A DNA stretch of 54,796 bases from Verrucomicrobiia bacterium (GTDB lineage Bacteria; Verrucomicrobiota; Verrucomicrobiia; Limisphaerales; UBA9464). The notes under the pieces were generated by a model. The model saw nothing but the letters and a program-made list of their open reading frames with translations, made no database searches and was not told the origin of the DNA. The stretch spans positions 1 to 54,796 of the forward strand of contig JAHCBB010000032.1 in assembly GCA_019634635.1 (NCBI GenBank), given 5' to 3'. Both the position numbers and the translations under genes were made by a program. This document shows, piece after piece, positions 41,752-50,930 of this stretch (position 1 is the stretch's first letter; every line of letters starts with the position of its first letter).

Positions 41752-44700
41752 TTACTGGACGACCTGATACAACGCGGCGTCGGCCTCTGTCGGCGCCGTG
41801 AACGTCCGTTCAGTGGTGGTGGCCACCGTGGTCCAGGTGGCATCCGTCAGGGACGCCTTGCGCTGCACCTCGAACGGTCCGGTCCCGCCAGTCCAGGTGA
41901 GGGTGAACTGCCCGTTGGCAACCGCAGCCGTCGCTTCCAGATTCGTCGGAATCGGCGGGTTGATCACAGTCGTGTTGATGGGAATGCCCGCAGCTTCAGG
42001 CACCCCCAGGGCGGCAATCTCGGCGTCGGTCATCTTGTAGTTCCGGATCTGGACGCTGTGGACGTAAACGAGCTGGGACTCCCCATCTTCATCTGCAAAC
42101 AGCAGGAGCCGGTCCCGCAGCGCATGCCGCTGGTCGAGGTTTGCAGTTCCCCGGAGCTGGTCCTGGAACTTCTTTCCATCAATGAACTTCGACAGCACTG
42201 CCTCGAAGAAGTCATTGTCGTTGGTCATGTCCACGGCGAACGCCACCCGATGCCACTGGCCGCGCTGGATGTAGGTCTCGAAATCCTCGGTGTTGGTGTA
42301 CTGACCACCAATGCCAATGCCGCCATCGTTCGGGGCGCCGCTGCCGAGCCGGTCGGCGAAGTTCGCAAACAGTTCGCCGTCGTTGGTGTTGTCCAGATTG
42401 TCAATCTGGCAGAATGAGAACCACGACCCCGCCCCGTTCTCCGGGAAGTGCAGGTCGAGGATGAGGGTCCACAGGTTGACGAGGCGCCCCTCGCCGTTGG
42501 GCGCGGCGTTGTGTCGCATCGTGAAGTAGATGTTCTGAGCGGCGGCGCCGGTGAACCGCAGCACCGGAACGTCCTGACCGCCGATGCCCGGGATGCCAAA
42601 GCTGGAGGCGGTGCCAAACTGGGTCGCCGCCTGCGCCGCAGGACTCGGGTACTCAAGCGCGTACCCGACCGTCGGCGCGAGGGTGCCCTCCGCGAAGTCC
42701 CAATGGCCCGTGATGGCGGGCGGCTGGGTCGGCGGACGGGTGGTGAAGGTCCATGTCTGGGTCTTCGTGGTGGTGCCATCGCCGTAGGTCACCGTGGCGC
42801 TGACCTGGCTGTCCGAGGGCAGCAGCGGCGAGGGGGTGTAGGCAACCGTCGTGATCTCGCCGGAGCGGGTCACCGTGGGGGTCACTGCGTTCCCGGCAAC
42901 CTGGAGCTGGATCGAGCCGCCGATGATCTGGGCCGCGCCATCCACCAGGGTCAAGGTGATCGGGTCGTCCTCACGGATGCCGGTGGCGCCCGGCGCGGGC
43001 GACACGGAGCGGGTGAACGGCAGGCTCGGTGCGCCAGTCGAGGTCTGGAAGGCCTTGAGAGCCCTGGCGTCCACCGGATCATTCACCAGGATCTTGACCC
43101 CGGTCTCGGGATCCACGGAGAAGAACTCGCAATCGGCACCGCCGCCGCCTTCGAAATGAATCAGGCGGAAGGGATACAGGCCACCAGCCGTCACCACGAG
43201 GTCCAGCAGGGTGTCGGCCGAGCCGCGACCCCCGTCGAAGCTGCCCAGGACGAGGCCGTCCAACACGTCCTGCGGCGGGGCACCCGTGCGCAGTGAGAAG
43301 CCGTCGTCCGAGTTGACCCCCAGCCGGTAAAAGCCCGGAGCCAGCTCCAGCCAGGTCAGCGCCTCGGTGGAGAAGGAATTGATGTCTCCCGCCTCCAGTC
43401 CGGGGAATGGCGCGTCATCGGGGAAGTTGCCGGCGTTGTTTCCGGACTCCTGAAAGTTGATCACCGGCACCTGAAAGTACCCGTTAACGGGGCCAACCGC
43501 CGCGTCGTTCATGAATGGCTCGCCCGTGTTGGGATCAATCAGGGTTCCCGCAAGCTGCGCCTCGGCACGCGCAATCGTGGTTTCGAGGTTGGGCGAGGCG
43601 AAGGAGGCCCAGACGGTCCGATAGAGGAACCCAGGCTCACCCCGGGTTTCGAGCGGCCGCGCGAGATCGGCGGGAACGGCGGCGTAGCTGGCCACCGTGA
43701 AACTCCACTCCTGGATGACGTCGGCGCCTGCCGCATCCTTTGCCTCGATGCGCACCGCCTGCACGGATCCCGCCGGCAGAATGCCGGGAACCGCGTAGCG
43801 CACGCTGGTGGTGGCCCCCGACTGGCTCACCTCGGCCGATACCACGTCGCCGTTGAGCAGCATCCGGACGCTGCCCACGTCAACAGCGGAACCGCCGGCC
43901 TGGATTTCTCCACGGATCACGGGGAGCGCCGGAGCACTGGCCGTTCCCGGACTGGGCGAGAGATTCTTGAAAAACGCGCCGGCGGAGGCCGTGTCGGCGA
44001 GATTGAAGCCCTGCAGGCCGGCACCATAGATTTCCGCCACATCGGCGGTGCTCAGCGCGCGGCGCCAGACGCCGACGTCGTCCATCTGGATGTCCTTGAA
44101 CCGGGCACCCAGATCATTGTCGAAGCCGTACCGGCCGGTGCCGTCGTTGCCCAGGTTGTACTCCAGAAAGCTGTCAATGTCCCCGGTATCCACGATCGGA
44201 ATCGTGCTCAACGGGATGCCGTCGAGATAGAACGTCGCATCCCCCGCGCGGTCATGGGCGACAACGATATGGTGCCACGCCCCGTCGGCGATCACGGCGA
44301 GGTTGGGGGTGTCGAGTCGGCCTGTATCGCTGGCCTTCCAGTTCCACTTCCAGCCGCCATTACCCTGGGCGGCGATGATCCATCCGGCATTGCCGCCCGA
44401 GGCCCAGCTCTTATTGGAGATGAACGAGGGGTCACTCGTCCAGGCTCCCGGCTCGCCCCTGACCCAGAACGCCACGGAGAAGTTCACGTCCGCGCCAAAC
44501 TGGAGGTCCTCCGGCGCCCCGAGGGTCACATGCTGGCCTTCGAGGAGGCGCACGGCGTGGGACCCGATCGCCGCCTCGGCGACGAAACCGGGCAGATCGC
44601 CGCCGATTTCCGGCTGCACCACCGGCGTGCCGTTATTCCCGCGACCGGTGGCATCGGAGAATGCGTTGTCGAAGGGAAGATGGACGACCAGGTCGTCCGT

Positions 44701-44784
44701 GACCGCGGCGCGGGCCGCTGGAATCAAGCCGGCGGCAGCCGTCATCAGCGCCACCGCCAGATTTCTGCGTGGGGATTTTGTCAT
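41752..44784 (-). CDS. exported LamG / PA14-like / Ig-like multidomain protein
   Basis: 1010 aa from ATG 44784 (a TTG four codons upstream is less likely) with signal peptide NLAVALMTAAAGLIPAARA. Domains in order: LamG/concanavalin-like domain (~25-260; VVHLPFDNAFSDATGRGNNG, AWHHIVVAHDRAGDATFYLD); Ig-like strand region; PA14-like sensor domain (~375-580; WLELAPGFYRLGVNSDDGFS, RLIHFEGGGGADCEFFSV); SbsA-type Ig-like domain (SVSPAPGATGIREDDPITLT); a second lectin-like region (QWHRVAFAVDMTNDNDF); and the verrucomicrobial C-terminal domain (FTLTWTGGTGPFEVQRKASL). It probably binds extracellular glycans. A 6-bp hairpin (44858-44873) lies in the leader and an A-tract at about 44932-44944. Confidence 0.85.
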   Translation of the reverse strand: MTKSPRRNLAVALMTAAAGLIPAARAAVTDDLVVHLPFDNAFSDATGRGNNGTPVVQPEIGGDLPGFVAEAAIGSHAVRLLEGQHVTLGAPEDLQFGADVNFSVAFWVRGEPGAWTSDPSFISNKSWASGGNAGWIIAAQGNGGWKWNWKASDTGRLDTPNLAVIADGAWHHIVVAHDRAGDATFYLDGIPLSTIPIVDTGDIDSFLEYNLGNDGTGRYGFDNDLGARFKDIQMDDVGVWRRALSTADVAEIYGAGLQGFNLADTASAGAFFKNLSPSPGTASAPALPVIRGEIQAGGSAVDVGSVRMLLNGDVVSAEVSQSGATTSVRYAVPGILPAGSVQAVRIEAKDAAGADVIQEWSFTVASYAAVPADLARPLETRGEPGFLYRTVWASFASPNLETTIARAEAQLAGTLIDPNTGEPFMNDAAVGPVNGYFQVPVINFQESGNNAGNFPDDAPFPGLEAGDINSFSTEALTWLELAPGFYRLGVNSDDGFSLRTGAPPQDVLDGLVLGSFDGGRGSADTLLDLVVTAGGLYPFRLIHFEGGGGADCEFFSVDPETGVKILVNDPVDARALKAFQTSTGAPSLPFTRSVSPAPGATGIREDDPITLTLVDGAAQIIGGSIQLQVAGNAVTPTVTRSGEITTVAYTPSPLLPSDSQVSATVTYGDGTTTKTQTWTFTTRPPTQPPAITGHWDFAEGTLAPTVGYALEYPSPAAQAATQFGTASSFGIPGIGGQDVPVLRFTGAAAQNIYFTMRHNAAPNGEGRLVNLWTLILDLHFPENGAGSWFSFCQIDNLDNTNDGELFANFADRLGSGAPNDGGIGIGGQYTNTEDFETYIQRGQWHRVAFAVDMTNDNDFFEAVLSKFIDGKKFQDQLRGTANLDQRHALRDRLLLFADEDGESQLVYVHSVQIRNYKMTDAEIAALGVPEAAGIPINTTVINPPIPTNLEATAAVANGQFTLTWTGGTGPFEVQRKASLTDATWTTVATTTERTFTAPTEADAALYQVVQ

Positions 44785-45038
44785 TGTGAATTTCAATTGA
44801 TGTTCTGTTCAGCAAGCGACCTTCGTCATTGAAGACCCGCCCCCGGCGCGCGCCCCTTCCCCCGTTTGGGGGACGGTGATACGCCGGAACAGTTCTATTT
44901 AGCAGACTCGAGGTCAGGGCTCCAAACCGGAAAAAAAACAAAACGGTTACGGTGGTGGCGCGTGGGCCCCCTGGGTTGCGCACACATCGGGTCAGGTACG
45001 GGCGGCATCTCACAAAGCCCGTGGCGTTGCCCGATCCA

Positions 45039-48000
45039 TCACGGCGCTGCCGCCCGCATCACCGGGGCGTGCACCTGCAGGAGGAGCGGACGCGACGCCT
45101 GGCGGCCCGCCTGATTCTCCACCGCATGGAACGGACGCTCCATGGGCGCCACCCAGCGCGCCGCGGCGATGGAGATTTCCCGCCCGCTCTCGTCGGCCAG
45201 GAACGTGATCCCGTTCAGGCCGAGGTTCTCCACAATCACGCCATGAGGCAGGTTGTCCACGGAGAAGGTCACCACGCCATCAAACCCAAGGCGCTCGATG
45301 CGCAGGTGCGCCCGGGCGGAGCCTCCCGGGGTGAGGACCACCCGGGGAAGCCCGCTGGTCTCCTCCCCCTCCGCGACCCCCGCCGGTTCCAGATGCACAC
45401 GCAACCGTGGAGGCTCCAGCGAGAGGCGCGGCCGCCCGAGATTGTTGACCGACACCGCGACCGGACGCGCCTCGACCTCGGCCGTTGCCACGACGGTGAC
45501 GGCATCCCAGGCGGCGTCCGCAGGCTGGACGGCATCTTTGGCGGCATGCAGGACCCCCTGCGCCCGGTCGTGCCCCGCCTCAATCACCAGCGACTCCGGG
45601 AGCGTCCATCCGGGCGGCGTGTGATTCATCGCAAAGTGTACGGGGCCATCGAAGCCATCCCGACGCTCCACCGCCACGGTGAATTCCTGCCCGCTGCCGG
45701 CCACCACCACGGAGGGCGCGCCCTGCAGCGTCGCCACAAACGAGGGCTCAGCCTCGCGAATCACCAACCGATAGGTGTGGTCCACCCCGGAAAAATCGCG
45801 GGCATCGGTCACCTCCACCAGGAACGCGCCATCCGCCGGTGGCAGGAACATCACCCGTGAATCCGTGCCGATATCCCGCATTCCGGCATCATCGTTTTCA
45901 AAATGCACGGTGAACACCGGCAGGCCGTTCGGCACCGGGACCACGCCGGCGTCCAACGGCCTGACGAGGTAGACGTCGCGGTCCACAGGATGGGCCATGG
46001 GCGTGGTGTCGAAGAACCCGACACGCCGTCCGTTGTTCGAGTACAGGAGGGTGTCGGAATCCGGTCCCTGCGGTGCCCGGAAAATCTTCATGACCTCCCC
46101 GCCGCACCACAGCAGATCATTGAGCTCCATCTCCTCCCAGTTCTCAAACCGGATGCCCGGGTCATCACTGGTTTCCGGACGGAAGGTGATCGCGGAATTG
46201 AGCACGGACTGGAGCCGCACCTGTTCGGCCGGACGTCCGTCGGGCCAGAGGACCGCAATACGGGTGTCCGCCGGTGATCCCTGCCGCGCCGCCGACGTCT
46301 CGATGACGTAAGTGACCCCGTGACGGGCGGTGAACCGGAAATAATCGCGATCCGGAAGGCCGGCATTTCCCAACGTTCCATTCACCGATGCCGGCACCGA
46401 GACCGGGTTGGCTTCCGCGGGCGCGTCATTGGGCTCGGATTCCACGGCCGAAGGCATCACGGTCGCGGACAGCACACGATTTTGCCGGGTTCGCCAGTCG
46501 GCCGCGGGAACGGGCAGCGGATGCTCTCCCGGGGTAAGAGGCGGCACCTGAACCCGCCCCTCATCGGGCAGGTTGACCCCGAACAGTTGAACCACCGCCG
46601 CGTGTCCTGCGGGCACCCCCAGCGGAAACATTCCGGTGACCCAGGGCAGTTCGCCCAGGCTCAGGCGGAAGCGGTGATCCGCGGAGCCTGCATACGTTTC
46701 CTCCCCCACCCGGACGCGATATTGGCCATCCGATGGCACTTCGATAACAAGCGTGGGATCCGGCTGGCCGTCCACCGAGGCGTTGAAGCCGAGGGTCCGG
46801 CCGGTGGCGTCCGACACGGTGAGCGCATAATCCCCCTTCGCTCCCAGCCGTTGAGCGGCGACATCCAGAACCAGCCTCTGCCCGGCGCGCGCTGAAATCT
46901 CGAATTCCACGGCGCTGCCCGGCGACACCAGCGTCGCCCAGACGGAGACGGGCCATTCCACTTGTTCCAGCGGCTCCAAACGCGCCACGGCCGGATGAGC
47001 GGCGATCGTGCGTTGCGGGAGGTCGTCCACCCACAACGGGATTCGAGCCGACTCCATCATCCCGTCGCCGACGCTCAGTTCCCATTTGCCGGGGCGCTCA
47101 TCCGGCGGCGGAGCCACCGTCACCCAGGGAAATCCCTCCTCCCACTCCGCGGCCACCGCCATGGCGAGGGCCCCATCTCGGTGGACCCGGATCACCGGAG
47201 CCTGTTCCAGATTGCGGCCGACGAGACGGATCCGGGTCGCCCGCCCGCGCTCCGCCCCCGCGGGCTCCAGGCGCACCAGTTCGGGACGTGGAGGCGGCGC
47301 CGCCCGGCCCGTGTGCGGATCGTAGAACCCCAGAGAACCATCCGCGCGTCCCACCACCAGAAACGCATTGCCGGCAAACACCAGCGACAACGGCCAGTCG
47401 GGCTGCGGCTCCAGCGTGCGCAGGGGGACCAGGGTCGCGGCATCAAACAGTTTGACCGTCCCGTCGTCTGACGACGAAGCGATCAGGCGGCCGTCCGGAC
47501 TGTATCCAAGCCGCAGCAGCGTTCCCTCATGGGCAAAGACGGTCGCGATCAGCTCGTTGGAACCTTCGCGCCCATCGGGACCGATGCGATAGGCCCGGAT
47601 CCGATGGTCGCCGCCGCCGGTCAGCAGGGTCCGGCCGTCGGGGGAAAAGGCCACCGCATGGACCTCCTGGAGCGCCTGACCGAAGGTCTCCAGACGCTCG
47701 CCGGAGGGCACCGCGTAGATCCGGGCGGTGCGATCATACGAGGCGCTGGCGAGCACCCGGCCATCCGGGCGGAACGCCAGTCCCATGACCGCCCCCTGGT
47801 TCACGGCGATCGTTGCCATTTCCCGCCCATCCGCCAGGTGCCACAGGCGGATTCCATGATCGTAACCGCCTCCGGCCAGCATGGGCCCCTCTCCCGAGAA
47901 GGCGAGGGAATGGACCGCATCGCCAGGTCCGGTGAACGATCGTCCGCGCTCTCCTCCGGAAATCCGCCACTCCACAATCTCACCACCGGTGACGTCTCCG

Positions 48001-48629
48001 GCACCGGCAAACACGGATTGACCATCCGCGGAAAAGACGACCGCCTGGGCCGAGCCGCGAAATCCGGTCAGGCTCCGCACGATCGTCCGGGAGTCCACTG
48101 AAACCAGCTCCACGGCATCCGGCCGGGCCACCGCCAGGAGTTTGGACCCCGGCTCAAAGGCAAGGTCCCGGACCGGACGTCGCGGAGGGGTCCGCGGTTC
48201 GATCCGGGGCACATTCAATTCCCGCGGGCCCGTGGCCGCCACGGGCGCCGGCGCGCCGGCCTCAATCCATTCCCGGAACGCGGCGATGGCCGAAGCCGAA
48301 AGCCGGTCGCGCTTGCCGGGCGGCATGAACTGGTTCTTGCCGGTGCGGCCCCAGGTACCCTCGACCGCCTGGATCAGCAGCGAATCGGCCGCCTTCCCCG
48401 GGACCACGGACGCACCGGTCTCGCCGCCCTTCAGCAACCCATCAAACGAATCCAGGGCCAGTCCGCCCTCGGCATCCTTCGCTGAATGACATTCCACGCA
48501 ATGCTCCTGAAGGAGCGCCTCCACGCGCGAAAAGTCTCCGGCCGGAACGCTCAGGGCCGGCAGCAGCAGGAGCCAGGCGGTCAGCACTCGCCCTCTCCCG
48601 TCGTCAAATGGCAACGCGATCCGCATCAT
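45039..48629 (-). CDS. PSCyt1-type cytochrome c / WD40 / pre-peptidase-like giant protein
   Basis: 1196 aa with a signal peptide (LTAWLLLLPALSVPAG). Residues ~33-125 form a Planctomycete-type cytochrome c domain with heme motif CVECH (C44-H48) and an axial Met candidate in QFMPPGKRD. WD40 blades follow to ~430 (VFSADGQSVFAG, LAFRPDGRVLASASYDRTAR, AFSPDGRTLLTGGGDHRIRA, GYSPDGRLIASSSDDGTVKL). The C-terminal half holds beta domains of the bacterial pre-peptidase (PPC) type (VIEVPSDGQYRVRVGEETYA, DRDYFRFTARHGVTYVIE, VDRDVYLVRPLD). It is the last gene of a three-gene operon, 9 bp after the DUF1549/DUF1553 gene. It is likely a periplasmic electron-transfer or scaffold partner of those proteins. Confidence 0.87.
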   Translation of the reverse strand: MMRIALPFDDGRGRVLTAWLLLLPALSVPAGDFSRVEALLQEHCVECHSAKDAEGGLALDSFDGLLKGGETGASVVPGKAADSLLIQAVEGTWGRTGKNQFMPPGKRDRLSASAIAAFREWIEAGAPAPVAATGPRELNVPRIEPRTPPRRPVRDLAFEPGSKLLAVARPDAVELVSVDSRTIVRSLTGFRGSAQAVVFSADGQSVFAGAGDVTGGEIVEWRISGGERGRSFTGPGDAVHSLAFSGEGPMLAGGGYDHGIRLWHLADGREMATIAVNQGAVMGLAFRPDGRVLASASYDRTARIYAVPSGERLETFGQALQEVHAVAFSPDGRTLLTGGGDHRIRAYRIGPDGREGSNELIATVFAHEGTLLRLGYSPDGRLIASSSDDGTVKLFDAATLVPLRTLEPQPDWPLSLVFAGNAFLVVGRADGSLGFYDPHTGRAAPPPRPELVRLEPAGAERGRATRIRLVGRNLEQAPVIRVHRDGALAMAVAAEWEEGFPWVTVAPPPDERPGKWELSVGDGMMESARIPLWVDDLPQRTIAAHPAVARLEPLEQVEWPVSVWATLVSPGSAVEFEISARAGQRLVLDVAAQRLGAKGDYALTVSDATGRTLGFNASVDGQPDPTLVIEVPSDGQYRVRVGEETYAGSADHRFRLSLGELPWVTGMFPLGVPAGHAAVVQLFGVNLPDEGRVQVPPLTPGEHPLPVPAADWRTRQNRVLSATVMPSAVESEPNDAPAEANPVSVPASVNGTLGNAGLPDRDYFRFTARHGVTYVIETSAARQGSPADTRIAVLWPDGRPAEQVRLQSVLNSAITFRPETSDDPGIRFENWEEMELNDLLWCGGEVMKIFRAPQGPDSDTLLYSNNGRRVGFFDTTPMAHPVDRDVYLVRPLDAGVVPVPNGLPVFTVHFENDDAGMRDIGTDSRVMFLPPADGAFLVEVTDARDFSGVDHTYRLVIREAEPSFVATLQGAPSVVVAGSGQEFTVAVERRDGFDGPVHFAMNHTPPGWTLPESLVIEAGHDRAQGVLHAAKDAVQPADAAWDAVTVVATAEVEARPVAVSVNNLGRPRLSLEPPRLRVHLEPAGVAEGEETSGLPRVVLTPGGSARAHLRIERLGFDGVVTFSVDNLPHGVIVENLGLNGITFLADESGREISIAAARWVAPMERPFHAVENQAGRQASRPLLLQVHAPVMRAAAP

Positions 48630-48638
48630 GGGTCCGAG

Positions 48639-50930
48639 TCAGTGATTGAAGAGGAATTCCCGGCTGCTGAGCAGCGCCCAGTAGAGATCCTCCAGAACGG
48701 CACGCCGGTCTCCCGGCGCCGCGGCCTCCATCAGGGGCACCAGACGCGTCCGCTCCGCCTCCGTTGGCGGACGCGACAGTGCGGCCAGGAACGCGTCGTT
48801 GATCAAGGTCGGCGCCGGGGATCCGGACCCGGCCGCCTCCAACGCACGGCATCGAGCCGAGGCCAGCTTCGAGTTGAGGGTGTCCCCGTTGGCGATGTGC
48901 AGCACCTGGGCGACACTGGGCTCGGCGCTGCGTTCGCACTCGCAGGTCTGCAGCCGGTCAGGCTTTCCAAAGCTCTTGAGGAAATAGCTGGCGATCTGCG
49001 AATCGGGGAGCTGCAGCGCGCGTGTGCCCGCCGGGTAGGTAAACTGGAACGTGTCGCCGTTGCCGGTCGCCCGACGGAACTCGGTGGGCACCCCCGTCAC
49101 CTGCGCGTAGGCGTCGAGGATGACTTCCGCCATCAGGCGCCGCGGCTGGTACCGGGCATGGAACCGGGTGTCCGCCGCATTGCCCGGCAGGGGCTCGCTG
49201 TCGCGCTGGTAGGTCTCACTGCGCAGGATCTCGCGCATCAATGCCTTGAGGTCGTATCCCGAGGTCACCAGATGCGCCGCCGCCGCTGCCAGCAACGCCT
49301 CATGGCTGGCGGGATTGCTCACCCGGAGATCGTCCACCGGCTCGACCAACCCCGTTCCAAAAAAATTGGCCCACACCCGGTTGACCACCGCCTTCGCAAA
49401 CCAGGGATTCCCCGGATCGGTCAGCCAGGCCGCCAGCGCCACCCGCCGGTCGTCAGTGGCCTCGGGATCCAGCGGTTCACCCGTGAGCGGACGCGGCCGT
49501 TGCGGCCGGCCGGTCCGCGGCTGGACGAGCTCGCCCGACGCGAGCGCGACCAGGATGCGTTCGCCGTCGCCCGGGGCGTTCTTGGTGCCGACCCTGGAAA
49601 ACAGATTCGCCAGCGCGAAGTAGTCGTCATTGGTCCACTGCTCGCTTGGGTGGTTGTGGCAGCGCGCGCACCCGACGCTCATGCCCAGGAAGGCCTGGGT
49701 GGTGGTTTCCGCCAGGGACCGCGGATCGTCATGCAGCAGGAAGAAATTACCGGCACCATTGGCGAACGTGCTGCCGCGAACGGTGAGGAGCTCCCGGACC
49801 ATGGCATCCCAGGGGCGGTTGGCCTCCACCTGGCGGCGGATCCATGCGGCATACGCACGCGCCGCAGGCGGACGCAGCCGCGACGAGTTCACCAGCAGCA
49901 GGTCGCTCCACTTGTAGGCCCAGTAGTCCACAAACTCCGGACGCCCCAGCAGGTGCTCGATCACCGCATCCCTCCGATCGCGGCGATTCGCATCGGTGAT
50001 GCCCTCCAAAAACTCCCGGGTCTCCGCCGGGGTCGGCAACACCCCGACCGTGTCCAGATAGGCGCGCCTCAGGAACGTGGCGTCGGATGCCGGAGGCGAT
50101 GGCGGCAGGTTCAGTTCGCGCAGCTTGGCGTGGACCTGGGCGTCAATGAAGTTTCGTGCGGGCAGCCGGTCGAAGAGGTCTGCCGCGAGTTGATGGGTGT
50201 AGGGCGAGGTGACAAAGCCCACCGCAATCCGGCTCAAATACCAGGCCGTGACCCCGGCCTCGCCGAACCCGACCACGGTCACCACGCCCTGCTCCGAGAC
50301 GTTGGCCACCGATTCGTTGGCACTGGTGTACTTCGCCCACCGGGTCACATCCTCCACCCGCCCATCGCTGAATCGCGCCAGCACCTGCAGGGGCTGGGTC
50401 TGCCCCGGCTGGAGGCGCGCATGGTCCGGCAACACCTCCAGAGCGCTCAGTCGCGGGTCCGATGCCGACGGCGGCGGCGCCCCGGCGGCAATCCATGTGG
50501 CGAGGGTGGCATACTCCGGGGAGCCCACGTCAAAGCGCCCGCCCCCCTTGTGCGGCACGGTGCCGGTCGCCTTCAGCAGCAACAGGCTGCGTCCGGGATC
50601 CGACGGAGAGATCCGGCGCCCACCCGCGGCCCGGGTGATGGCCGCCCAATCCGCCTCGTCGTGATACCCCCGCAGGCTGAGGTAGAATCCGTTCTTCCCC
50701 GCCGCCGCCCCGTGGCAGGCGCCCATGTTGCAGCCGGCCCGTGTCAGCACGGACTGGACGTGGTTGCGGAACGACGGCTCCGCGGTTTCGTGCGCCGCCG
50801 GGGGGGCGGGCTCCTCCGCAAACGCCGGAGCCGGCACGCCGCAGAGCGCCACAAGGGCGGCGCATCGGGAGGCGCCCCGCCAGCAATGCCCGATGAGGTG
50901 CCGCCACAGGCTGGAAATCCCCGCCTTCAC
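48639..50930 (-). CDS. DUF1549/DUF1553 protein with N-terminal heme and Ig2-like domains
   Basis: 763 aa, signal peptide CAALVALCGVPAPAFA. An N-terminal heme-type motif has four residues between the cysteines (CNMGACH, C67-H73) rather than the usual two, as seen in this PVC family. A BIG2-like beta domain follows (LQPGQTQPLQVLARFSDGRV, TSANESVANVSEQGVVTVVG). DUF1549 comes next (FLRRAYLDTVGVLPTPAETR, EFVDYWAYKWSDLLLVNSSR), then a CARCHNHP motif, then DUF1553 (PWFAKAVVNRVWANFFGTGL, YQPRRLMAEVILDAYAQVTG). GTG start overlaps the TGA of the DUF1501 gene (GTGA). The biochemical role of the family is unproven; it is widespread in PVC carbohydrate loci. Confidence 0.92.
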   Translation of the reverse strand: MKAGISSLWRHLIGHCWRGASRCAALVALCGVPAPAFAEEPAPPAAHETAEPSFRNHVQSVLTRAGCNMGACHGAAAGKNGFYLSLRGYHDEADWAAITRAAGGRRISPSDPGRSLLLLKATGTVPHKGGGRFDVGSPEYATLATWIAAGAPPPSASDPRLSALEVLPDHARLQPGQTQPLQVLARFSDGRVEDVTRWAKYTSANESVANVSEQGVVTVVGFGEAGVTAWYLSRIAVGFVTSPYTHQLAADLFDRLPARNFIDAQVHAKLRELNLPPSPPASDATFLRRAYLDTVGVLPTPAETREFLEGITDANRRDRRDAVIEHLLGRPEFVDYWAYKWSDLLLVNSSRLRPPAARAYAAWIRRQVEANRPWDAMVRELLTVRGSTFANGAGNFFLLHDDPRSLAETTTQAFLGMSVGCARCHNHPSEQWTNDDYFALANLFSRVGTKNAPGDGERILVALASGELVQPRTGRPQRPRPLTGEPLDPEATDDRRVALAAWLTDPGNPWFAKAVVNRVWANFFGTGLVEPVDDLRVSNPASHEALLAAAAAHLVTSGYDLKALMREILRSETYQRDSEPLPGNAADTRFHARYQPRRLMAEVILDAYAQVTGVPTEFRRATGNGDTFQFTYPAGTRALQLPDSQIASYFLKSFGKPDRLQTCECERSAEPSVAQVLHIANGDTLNSKLASARCRALEAAGSGSPAPTLINDAFLAALSRPPTEAERTRLVPLMEAAAPGDRRAVLEDLYWALLSSREFLFNH

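Noticed and set aside
44930..44946. A-tract (about 44932-44944) as terminator of the PSCyt1-WD40 gene
   Set aside because: Reading leftward a T run is present, but the preceding GC-rich sequence does not form a consistent stem.
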